6,127 bases of DNA, taken from assembly GCA_029960865.1 (NCBI GenBank), contig JASBVX010000091.1:1-6127 (forward strand). The letters are read 5' to 3'. This DNA comes from Bacillota bacterium. Its GTDB lineage: Bacteria > Bacillota > Sulfobacillia > RBS10-35. This document shows, piece by piece, positions 1-5,682 of the stretch. Under the pieces are notes generated by a model. That model ran no database searches, had not been told where the DNA came from, and saw only the letters and a program-made list of their open reading frames with translations. The position numbers were made by a program, and so were the translations under genes. Each line of letters begins with the position of its first letter. The first letter of the stretch is position 1.

Positions 1-152
1 AAAACGAGACGCTGGAACAGGCTCTCCGTCGCTTTAAGCGCCAGGTGCAGCGGGCTGGCACCCTGAAGGAGGCCCGCAAACACGAGTATTACGACAAACC
101 CAGCGTACGCCGGAAGAAGAAGACGGCCGCAGCCAGAAAACGCCGCAAGTAA
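1..152 (+). CDS. rpsU: 30S ribosomal protein S21, C-terminal part (5' truncated by window edge)
   Basis: Reading from base 3 gives 49 residues, starting NETLEQALRRFKRQ and ending in TAA at 150-152. S21 is a small protein of the 30S subunit that acts near the 3' end of 16S rRNA during initiation. The visible part shows the family hallmarks: the ETLEQALRRFKR segment, the KEARKHEYYDKPS motif and a very basic tail (RRKKKTAAARKRRK) suited to rRNA contact. Family members are about 57-60 residues, so only some 8-10 N-terminal residues and the start codon lie off the left edge. rpsU stands just upstream of yqfC or related genes in many Firmicutes, which agrees with the neighbours here. No hairpin plus T-run terminator follows it, so read-through into yqfC is possible. 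The identification is firm. Confidence 0.96.
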   Translation, partial: NETLEQALRRFKRQVQRAGTLKEARKHEYYDKPSVRRKKKTAAARKRRK

Positions 153-239
153 TGGCTGCAACCCGTCCCGCATAAGAAAACCCAGCGGCTACAGTCGCCG
201 GAGAGGTGAAGGCCTCCTTAGACGGGCGGTGCGCAGACG
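153..239 (+). other. rpsU-yqfC intergenic leader
   Basis: This 87-base gap is the only sizeable non-coding stretch in the window. It has no Rho-independent terminator (no stable stem followed by T residues). Two things can be seen. CATAAGAA at 171-178 loosely resembles the -10 element of mother-cell sigma factors (sigma-E, CATAnnnT type), but no convincing -35 element sits in front of it. A purine-rich, Shine-Dalgarno-like stretch lies at 201-212 (GAGAGGTGAAGG), immediately followed by its partial complement CCTCCTT at 213-219. It is 27 bases from the yqfC ATG, too far for normal use. In B. subtilis yqfC is sigma-E dependent, so a sporulation promoter here is plausible but is not proven by the sequence. 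Confidence 0.4.
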
Positions 240-509
240 ATGCCGGCAAGCTGGCAAAAGATCCTGGAGGCCCTGGAGATCCCCCCCGAAACGGCCGGAG
301 ATGTGCCCAAGATCACCATCGTGGCCGGCCTTCGCATCTCGGTGGAGCAGCACCAGGGGCTTTTGGCTTATCACCCCGAAAAGATCGTCTTGCGCATGGG
401 GAAAGGCCAGCTGGTTTTGGAGGGTCGGGATCTCGTCATCGGCTCCTTGAGCCAGCAAGCCATCACCGTCTTGGGGGAGTTTCGCCGCCTCTCCGTGGAG
501 ACGGATTGA
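240..509 (+). CDS. yqfC: Sporulation protein YqfC (YabP/YqfC family)
   Basis: A small 89-residue protein with the full pattern of the YabP/YqfC family: a short N-terminal helix (SWQKILEALEIP), then a beta-rich body with VPKITIVAGLRISVEQHQG, LLAYHPEKIVLRMGKG and QLVLEGRDLVIGSLSQQ. It matches the usual length (about 90-95 residues) and has no signal peptide or membrane segment. In B. subtilis the gene belongs to the sigma-E mother-cell regulon; its molecular role is not settled. ATG at 240 is the only possible normal start, because an in-frame TAG lies at 219-221 and no ATG, GTG or TTG falls between. No good Shine-Dalgarno sits 5-10 bases ahead of it, which is odd. The stop overlaps the TTG start of yqfD by 4 bases, so the two products are probably made together, as in other spore formers. 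Confidence 0.92.
   Translation: MPASWQKILEALEIPPETAGDVPKITIVAGLRISVEQHQGLLAYHPEKIVLRMGKGQLVLEGRDLVIGSLSQQAITVLGEFRRLSVETD
497..500 (+). promoter_or_regulatory. Ribosome binding site that fixes the yqfD TTG start
   Basis: GGAG at 497-500 lies 5 bases before TTG 506-508. This supports TTG as the yqfD start. The nearby ATG at 514 is in a different reading frame and cannot start yqfD. The site lies inside the end of yqfC, as expected for coupled translation across the overlapping TTGA. Confidence 0.6.
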
Positions 510-1660
510 GGCGATGGCCTACGATCTGGGGCTGGGTGGAAGTGCGGGCTATCGGACCCGGGGTCATGGCGTGGCTCCAGGCCCGGGCCGGGGAAGGCTA
601 TCGTTTCTGGCAAATTAAGCGCCAGGGTGATACCTGGCGCTTTGCCATGGAGGCCGGGGATTGGCTCCAGCTAAAGGATAGGGCCGAAGAAGTCGGTCTT
701 CACCTGCGGGTGGAGCGATACCGGGGTCCTTATTTCACCTGGTTGCAGCTGAAGCGCTACCGCTTCTGGCTGCTGGCGGGAAGCCTGGGGGTTCTTTTTC
801 TCCTCATCCTGAGCTCTTTGGTGTGGGTGGTGGACGTCCGGGGGACGGAAACAGTATCGCCGGAAAAGGTTCGGCACGAGGCGGCGCGCCTCGGGCTCAG
901 GAAGGGCGCGTTGCGCTACGGCCTCTCGGGGGATCGGGTGGCCTTTTTGCTGCCTACCCTCATCCCCGAGATCCACTGGGCCGAAGTGAGCATCCGCGGG
1001 ATCAGGGCCGAGATCCGGGTGGTGGAAGAAAAACGTGTGCCCGCAGAGCTCTTTCCCGAAGGGCGCTCCCGCCCCGGGGATCTGGTGGCGGCCCGGGACG
1101 GCCTCGTCCATTCTTTCCTTGTGCTGCACGGGGAACCTCAGGTCGAGGTGGGCCAGCTGGTGGAGGAAGGGATGGTCCTCATCCGGGGGCAGGCGGGAGG
1201 AAAACCGATCCAGGCCCGGGGATGGGTGAAAGCCCAGGTGTGGTATGATACCTACGTAGAAATTGAGACAAAGCGCGTGTGGGAAACACCGGTGGGCAAC
1301 GCCGGCCAGCGCTGGATCCTCCAGCTGGGGAATAAGAGATGGACCCTTTACCAGAGGAATCTCCCTCCCAGGCCGTGGAAGGTTCAGGGCCAGGAGGTGG
1401 CCATCGGGCCTTTCCGGTGGGTCCGGGAGGATATCTGGGAGGTGCGGCGCCAGGTGCAGGTGCTGCCTCCGGAGAAGGCCAGAAAGTGGGCCGAGGAAGA
1501 AGCCCTGGCCCGGGTTCTGGAAAGGGTGCCTCTGGGAGCCGCCATCTTGGATAAAAAAGTGGAGATTCTCTGGGAACGGGGGGGAACCCTGGGGGTGTGG
1601 GCGCAAGTGACGGCTCTGGAAGAGATCGCCCGCCTCCATCTTCAGGGCAAAGGACCCTAA
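506..1660 (+). CDS. yqfD: Sporulation membrane protein YqfD
   Basis: Starting at TTG 506 the product is 384 residues, close to the roughly 390-400 typical of YqfD. The N-terminal cytoplasmic part (1-86) has the family opening, WGWVEVRAIGPGVMAWL, and the segment GEGYRFWQIKR. One strong membrane helix follows at about 87-109 (FWLLAGSLGVLFLLILSSLVWVV). The conserved post-membrane segment VDVRGTETVSPEKV and a large, mostly beta-strand domain, probably outside the membrane, fill the rest. YqfD is a mother-cell sporulation protein paired with YqfC; its biochemical role is not established. The open frame runs upstream to GTG 206, but that would cover all of yqfC and the extra residues look like non-coding translation. 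Unusually, 22 of 384 residues are tryptophan. The gene ends 17 bases before the likely phoH start. Confidence 0.92.
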   Translation: MRRWPTIWGWVEVRAIGPGVMAWLQARAGEGYRFWQIKRQGDTWRFAMEAGDWLQLKDRAEEVGLHLRVERYRGPYFTWLQLKRYRFWLLAGSLGVLFLLILSSLVWVVDVRGTETVSPEKVRHEAARLGLRKGALRYGLSGDRVAFLLPTLIPEIHWAEVSIRGIRAEIRVVEEKRVPAELFPEGRSRPGDLVAARDGLVHSFLVLHGEPQVEVGQLVEEGMVLIRGQAGGKPIQARGWVKAQVWYDTYVEIETKRVWETPVGNAGQRWILQLGNKRWTLYQRNLPPRPWKVQGQEVAIGPFRWVREDIWEVRRQVQVLPPEKARKWAEEEALARVLERVPLGAAILDKKVEILWERGGTLGVWAQVTALEEIARLHLQGKGP

Positions 1661-1662
1661 AC

Positions 1663-1673
1663 GGGGGGGAAGG
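1663..1673 (+). promoter_or_regulatory. Ribosome binding site for phoH
   Basis: The run of seven G followed by AAGG (1663-1673) is the strongest Shine-Dalgarno-like stretch near phoH. It lies 4 bases before TTG 1678 and 19 bases before ATG 1693. Spacing therefore favours TTG 1678. The alternative ATG has only AAAAGG at 1685-1690, 2 bases away, which is too close. Confidence 0.5.
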
Positions 1674-1677
1674 CAAT

Positions 1678-2670
1678 TTGGCCGAAAAGGCCATGGAGAA
1701 GCGCAAGGTCACCCTTCCCGATGGCTATCGGACGCTGCAGATCGCCGGCCATCGGGAAGAACATTTTCGTGAGATGGAGCGGGTCCTGGGGGTGGAGATC
1801 CTAAGCCGCGGCAACGAAGTGACCGTGGGAGGGCCTCGGGCCAATGTGGAGCGGGCGGTTCATCTTCTGGAGCGGCTGGTGGACTGGACGGAGAAGGGGG
1901 AACCTCTGGCCCCTCAGGATGTGCGTTATGCCACGGGACTGGCGGCCCACGATCAGCTGCAGCGCCTGGATCAGCTGGGGGAGGGGGCGGTCCTCATCTC
2001 CGCCAGGGGAAAGGCCATCCGCCCCAAGACCCTGGGCCAGAGGCGCTACATCGACGCCATCCGCAGGGAGGGGCTGGTCTTTGGTATCGGCCCCGCAGGC
2101 ACGGGGAAGACCTACCTGGCCATGGCCATGGCGGTCCATGCCTTCCGCCAAAGGGAAGTGAACCGGATCGTTTTGACCCGGCCGGCGGTAGAAGCGGGGG
2201 AGAAGCTGGGTTTTCTCCCGGGGGATCTCCAGGAAAAGGTGGACCCCTACCTGCGGCCCCTTTACGATGCCCTCTACGACATCCTGGGAGTCGATTCCTT
2301 CGAGAAGCAGATCCAGAGAGGCTTCATCGAAGTGGCGCCCCTGGCCTACATGAGGGGTCGCACTTTGGACGATTCCTTCGTCATCCTGGATGAGGCCCAA
2401 AACACGACGCCGGAGCAGATGAAGATGTTTTTGACCCGGCTGGGCTTCGGTTCCAAGGCGGTGGTGACGGGGGATGTCACCCAGATCGATCTGCCGCCCC
2501 AGAGCCCTTCCGGTTTGATCCAGGTGCAATCGGTGCTGCAGGGGATTCCGGGGGTGGAGTTTGTCTACTTCACCGAGGAAGACGTGGTGCGCCACCCTCT
2601 GGTGCAGGCCATCATCCGGGCCTATGACGAATACGAGCAGAAGAACCGAGGAGCATCTGCTCCTTCATGA
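1678..2670 (+). CDS. phoH: PhoH family ATPase (PhoL/YbeZ type)
   Basis: The product is 330 residues from TTG 1678, or 325 from ATG 1693; the family is usually about 320-350. The N-terminal part (about 18-75) is the KH-like nucleic-acid-binding region usual in this family (REMERVLGVEILSRGNEVTV). The P-loop ATPase domain follows: Walker A GPAGTGKT at 138-145, the PhoH signature RPAVEAGEKLGFLPGD at 168-183, Walker B FVILDEAQN at 234-242, and the sensor-like VTGDVTQIDLP at 263-273. All ATPase residues look intact and there is no membrane segment. The cellular role is poorly defined. The recurrent pairing with ybeY, two genes downstream here, points to RNA or ribosome metabolism. TTG is preferred because of the G-rich ribosome binding site. 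The stop overlaps the pgpH start (ATGA). Confidence 0.94.
   Translation: MAEKAMEKRKVTLPDGYRTLQIAGHREEHFREMERVLGVEILSRGNEVTVGGPRANVERAVHLLERLVDWTEKGEPLAPQDVRYATGLAAHDQLQRLDQLGEGAVLISARGKAIRPKTLGQRRYIDAIRREGLVFGIGPAGTGKTYLAMAMAVHAFRQREVNRIVLTRPAVEAGEKLGFLPGDLQEKVDPYLRPLYDALYDILGVDSFEKQIQRGFIEVAPLAYMRGRTLDDSFVILDEAQNTTPEQMKMFLTRLGFGSKAVVTGDVTQIDLPPQSPSGLIQVQSVLQGIPGVEFVYFTEEDVVRHPLVQAIIRAYDEYEQKNRGASAPS
2648..2664 (+). promoter_or_regulatory. Hairpin covering the Shine-Dalgarno of pgpH
   Basis: GAGGAG at 2648-2653 is the only Shine-Dalgarno-like sequence near the pgpH ATG at 2667. Five of its bases form the left arm of a perfect inverted repeat: AGGAGC (2649-2654), loop ATCT, GCTCCT (2659-2664). 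The whole element lies in the last codons of phoH. A ribosome finishing phoH would melt the stem, so coupled translation is a reasonable inference. The unfolded spacing, 13 bases, is long. Confidence 0.45.
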
Positions 2671-4766
2671 AGCTGAAGGGACGCCCTTCCTTGCGGGATA
2701 GGCTCGGCCCCTTGGGCCGCTGGCAGAGCGGGGCCACCCGCCGCCTCGTGCTGGGGCTGGCTTTTCTCGGGGTGACGACCCTTCTTTTGGCCAGCGGTTT
2801 CAGCCCGGCGGCGGTGGCCGTCCGCTTGGGCCAGCCCACTCAGGAAGCCATCAAGGCGCCCCGGGATTTCATCGACCGGCCCGCCACCCGCAAGCTCCAG
2901 GAAGAAGCTATGGCCAAGGTCCAGGATGTCTATACCCTGGATGAAGGGGTGGCCTCCCAGGTCCTGAGGCAAGTCACGGGGGTCCTGGATACGGTGGAAA
3001 AGGTGCGGCAGGGTAACGGGACCCTGGAGGAAAAGGTTACGGCCCTCCGGGGGGCGCTGCCCACCGATCCGGGCGATCTCACGGCCCGCACCCTTTTGGA
3101 AATGAGCGACAGCGAATGGTCAGCCTTTCGCCAGGATCTCTTGAGCCTGGTGCAGCACCAGATGGATCAGGGGATTCATCCGGAGAGCCTGGATACCTTT
3201 CGCCGGGATGCGTCCGCCACCATCATCACCTGGCCTAATCCTCGGCCGGCCCTATCCTTCGCCACCGATGTGGTGAATGCTTACCTGCGGCCCAATGTCC
3301 TGGTGGACGAAGCCAAGACCCAGGCGGCCCGGCAGGAAGCGAAAGATGCGGTTAAACCGGTGGTGATCGTCAAAGGGCAGACCATCGTCCCCGATGGCCA
3401 TGTGATCACTGAGGAAGATCTGGAGCGGCTGAAGGATGCGGGGCTTCTGGAAGGGGGCCGGGGGGCGGGGGTTTGGCTGGCGGCCCTTCTGGTGGCCCTT
3501 CTCCTGGAAGTCCTCGTGGCCCTCTATATCTATCACTTTCAGCCGGCCCTCTGGCAGTCCCTGCGCCGCCTGACCCTGCTGGCCCTCATCGTGGGAGCTA
3601 TTTTGCTGGCCATCTGGGCGGTGCGGGGGGTTTCCGGTTACCTGGCGCCGGTACCCTGGGCGGGGATGATGGCGGCCATCCTCCTGGGACCGGAGGTGGC
3701 ACTCTTGGCCGTCCTCTACGAGGGGCTGGCGGCAGGCCTCCTCTTCGACCACGACGTGCGCTTTGCCTTTGTGGGGATCCTGGCGGGTTTTGCCGCCGTC
3801 TACAGCGTCAGGCGGGTGGATCAGAGGGGGGCGGTCACCCGCGGCGGGGTGATGGCGGCTTTGGCGGCCATGGGTGCCATCCTGGGGCTGGAGCTGGTGG
3901 CCGGGAAGGAAGCGTTCCTCAACCCCCTCTTTTGGCGGGATATGGCCCTGGGAGCTGGAATGGGCCTGGCTTCAGGGATCCTCACCCTGGGTTCGGTACC
4001 GTTCCTGGAAAATAGCTTCGGCATCCTCACCAATTTGAGGCTTCTCGAGTTTTCCGACCCCAACCATCCCCTTTTGCGTCGCCTGCTTTTGGAAGCGCCG
4101 GGAACCTATCACCACAGCCTCATGGTGGCCAACCTGGCAGAGGCGGGCACCGAAGCCATCGGAGGGAACGCCCTTTTGGCCCGGGTGGGGGCCTACTACC
4201 ATGACGTGGGGAAGCTCCGGCGCCCCTATTTCTTCGTCGACAACCAGTTCCAAGGCATTAACCCCCATGAGAATTTGGCCCCTTCCCTTTCCGCCCGCAT
4301 CATCATCAACCACGTGAAAGACGGGGTGGAGCTGGCCCGGGAGTATCACTTGCCGGAAGAGATCATCGCCTTCATCCGCCAGCATCATGGGACGATGCGG
4401 GTGGGATATTTTTATCAGAAGGCCAAGGAAGCCCAGGAAGGGGAGGTGGAAGAGGAACTCTTCCGCTACCCCGGACCCAGGCCCCGGACCAAAGAGACGG
4501 CTGTCGTGATGCTGGGGGACGGAGTGGAGGCTTCCGTGCGCTCCCTGAAGGATCCGACGCCCGAAAAAATGGAGCAGCAGGTCCGGCGCATCATCAAGGA
4601 GCGCCTTGAGGAAGGCCAGCTGGATGAAGCCGACATCACCCTGAGGGACCTGGATGTGCTGGCCCGGTCCTTCACTCGCATCCTCATGGGGATGCACCAT
4701 CAGCGGGTGCCATACCCCTCCCAGATCGAAGAGGAGCTGAAAGGAGCCAGCCCCAAGGGGGGATAG
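2667..4766 (+). CDS. pgpH: PgpH-type membrane HD-domain c-di-AMP phosphodiesterase (7TMR-HD)
   Basis: A 699-residue protein with the complete PgpH layout. A first membrane helix lies at about 26-44. An extracytoplasmic 7TMR-HDED domain follows (about 45-265, with IKAPRDFIDRPATRKLQEEA, VQDVYTLDEG and KPVVIVKGQTIVPDGHVIT). A polytopic membrane block of about seven hydrophobic segments spans 268-445. The C-terminal cytoplasmic HD domain (about 450-690) keeps its metal and catalytic residues: YHHS 481-484, the HD pair H512-D513 in YYHDVGKL, H549 in INH, H573-H574 in RQHHG and D618 in MLGDGVEA. Characterised relatives in Listeria hydrolyse the second messenger c-di-AMP to pApA; here the substrate is inferred from family membership. 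Length agrees with relatives of about 700-720 residues. ATG 2667 overlaps the phoH stop by 4 bases; ybeY begins 2 bases after its stop. Confidence 0.93.
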   Translation: MKLKGRPSLRDRLGPLGRWQSGATRRLVLGLAFLGVTTLLLASGFSPAAVAVRLGQPTQEAIKAPRDFIDRPATRKLQEEAMAKVQDVYTLDEGVASQVLRQVTGVLDTVEKVRQGNGTLEEKVTALRGALPTDPGDLTARTLLEMSDSEWSAFRQDLLSLVQHQMDQGIHPESLDTFRRDASATIITWPNPRPALSFATDVVNAYLRPNVLVDEAKTQAARQEAKDAVKPVVIVKGQTIVPDGHVITEEDLERLKDAGLLEGGRGAGVWLAALLVALLLEVLVALYIYHFQPALWQSLRRLTLLALIVGAILLAIWAVRGVSGYLAPVPWAGMMAAILLGPEVALLAVLYEGLAAGLLFDHDVRFAFVGILAGFAAVYSVRRVDQRGAVTRGGVMAALAAMGAILGLELVAGKEAFLNPLFWRDMALGAGMGLASGILTLGSVPFLENSFGILTNLRLLEFSDPNHPLLRRLLLEAPGTYHHSLMVANLAEAGTEAIGGNALLARVGAYYHDVGKLRRPYFFVDNQFQGINPHENLAPSLSARIIINHVKDGVELAREYHLPEEIIAFIRQHHGTMRVGYFYQKAKEAQEGEVEEELFRYPGPRPRTKETAVVMLGDGVEASVRSLKDPTPEKMEQQVRRIIKERLEEGQLDEADITLRDLDVLARSFTRILMGMHHQRVPYPSQIEEELKGASPKGG

Positions 4767-4768
4767 GG

Positions 4769-5230
4769 ATGGTGGAAGAATACCTGACGGGGGATGTGGA
4801 TCCCCCCGTGGCCCTTCGGGAGATGGTGAAGGGGGCGGTGGAAGAGCTCTTGCAGAAAGAGCTGGGGGGAAGGGAAGGGCGGGTGGAGCTCACCTGGGCC
4901 GATGAGGACCACGTGCGTTCCCTCAACCGCCAATTTCGCGGCTTGGATGAAGGGACCGACGTCTTGAGCTTTCCCCTCTTCGCAAAGGAGGATCTCGCCG
5001 CTTGGCCAGGGGAAGGGCCCCTTTCCCTAGGGGACGTGGTGATCTCCTGGCCCAGGGTTTTGGAGCAGGCCAAGGCCTATGGCCACAGCCCCGAGAGGGA
5101 AGCCGCCTTTCTCGCCCTCCACGGCACCCTTCACCTTTTGGGGTACGATCACCCCACGCCGGAAGAGGAAACCCTCATGGAGGAAAAGGCGGAAGCCATC
5201 TTGCAGGCCAGGGGATTGACCCGGCCGTGA
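4769..5230 (+). CDS. ybeY: Endoribonuclease YbeY (16S rRNA maturation factor)
   Basis: The product is 153 residues, standard for YbeY. The metal-binding signature H-x3-H-x5-H is complete at residues 118-128 (HGTLHLLGYDH), with zinc ligands expected at H118, H122 and H128. The upstream conserved segments LNRQFRGLDEGTDVLSFP (about 52-69) and LGDVVIS (87-93) are also present. YbeY is a cytoplasmic metalloprotein needed for 16S rRNA 3'-end processing and 70S ribosome quality control, studied mainly in E. coli. Its place between the PhoH/HD genes and dgkA-era is the common bacterial arrangement and fits the ribosome theme. ATG 4769 follows the pgpH stop by 2 bases; the G-run at 4757-4762 serves as ribosome binding site. 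Its TGA overlaps the GTG start of dgkA. Confidence 0.96.
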   Translation: MVEEYLTGDVDPPVALREMVKGAVEELLQKELGGREGRVELTWADEDHVRSLNRQFRGLDEGTDVLSFPLFAKEDLAAWPGEGPLSLGDVVISWPRVLEQAKAYGHSPEREAAFLALHGTLHLLGYDHPTPEEETLMEEKAEAILQARGLTRP

Positions 5231-5682
5231 GGACCCTGCGGGCGCTCCGCCATGCCGGCCGGGGCCTCATCCGGACCTATCGGCGGGAAGTCCATTTCCG
5301 CTTTCAGGTCTGGGCCGGTTATACGGCCCTGGCGGCAGGGTATCTCCTCTTCCTGGATGGGTTGGAGATGGCTCTCTTGTTGCTGATCATCGGCCTGGTG
5401 TGGATGGCGGAGCTCTTCAATTCGGCGGTGGAGTCCATTTTGGATATCTTCACCCGGGAGTGGCGGGAAGATGTGGGCCAGGTCAAGGATCTAGCGGCGG
5501 GGGCCGTTCTTTTCACCAGCCTTCTGGCGGTGGTCATCGGGGGGCTCCTCTTCCTCCCCAAGATTTGGTGGGGGCCCTTTCGCCCGGTACCATGGGAAGA
5601 AATAGTTCTGGGGATGATCCTCTGGCTGGGGCTGGCCTTCCTCATCCCCTTCGGCGGAGATGTGAAAAGGAGTTATCGCTAA
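5227..5682 (+). CDS. dgkA: DgkA-family undecaprenol/diacylglycerol kinase with C-terminal extension
   Basis: From GTG 5227, 151 residues. The DgkA signature is intact: RREVHFR (19-25), a helix with LEMALLLLIIGLVWMAELFNSAVESILDIF (46-75, including E62, N65, E69 and D73) and the VKDLAAGAVLF segment (86-96, including K87 and D88). These residues bind the nucleotide and metal and catalyse phosphate transfer. In Gram-positive bacteria this family phosphorylates undecaprenol, feeding undecaprenyl phosphate back to wall synthesis; that substrate is inferred. Three core membrane helices (about 28-43, 45-63, 90-110) are followed by an added linker and a fourth hydrophobic stretch (about 124-142), making it longer than the roughly 120-125 residues usual in Firmicutes. 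The start lacks a well-spaced Shine-Dalgarno and overlaps the ybeY stop, so reinitiation is likely. The stop overlaps era by one base. Confidence 0.9.
   Translation: MRTLRALRHAGRGLIRTYRREVHFRFQVWAGYTALAAGYLLFLDGLEMALLLLIIGLVWMAELFNSAVESILDIFTREWREDVGQVKDLAAGAVLFTSLLAVVIGGLLFLPKIWWGPFRPVPWEEIVLGMILWLGLAFLIPFGGDVKRSYR

Noticed and set aside
206..505. In-frame upstream extension of yqfD from GTG 206, preceded by a purine-rich stretch
   Set aside because: It overlaps the whole of yqfC in another frame, its residues are Gly/Pro/Arg-rich without YqfD similarity, and TTG 506 with its own ribosome binding site gives the normal family length.
514..516. ATG just after the yqfC stop as a yqfD start
   Set aside because: It is out of frame with yqfD and opens only a frame without homology.
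671..1639. Long open frame on the - strand opposite yqfD (322 residues)
   Set aside because: Composition is Pro/His/Arg-rich with no recognisable motif, as expected for the antisense of GC-rich coding DNA; the + strand gene is secure.
1644..1658. AGGG...CCCT inverted repeat at the end of yqfD
   Set aside because: Only 4 bp with a 7-base loop and no T-run; too weak for a terminator, and phoH follows closely.
2119..2132. 14-base perfect palindrome with two CCATGG sites
   Set aside because: It falls in the codons for LAMAMA just after the Walker A motif of phoH and is explained by codon choice for repeated Ala-Met.
1801..2595. Long open frame on the - strand opposite phoH (264 residues)
   Set aside because: It is an antisense shadow of a fully conserved ATPase gene and shows no domain motif.
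3972..4700. Long open frame on the - strand opposite the HD domain of pgpH (242 residues)
   Set aside because: Same reason: low-complexity antisense translation opposite strongly conserved catalytic codons.
4751..4760. CCCCAAGGGG next to the ybeY ribosome binding site
   Set aside because: A 4-bp stem with a 2-base loop cannot form stably, so I do not treat it as a regulatory hairpin.
5011..5028. Near-palindrome of G and C runs in ybeY (GGAAGGGCCCCTTTCC)
   Set aside because: It is inside the coding region with imperfect pairing and no T-run, so it is not a terminator; likely chance in GC-rich DNA.
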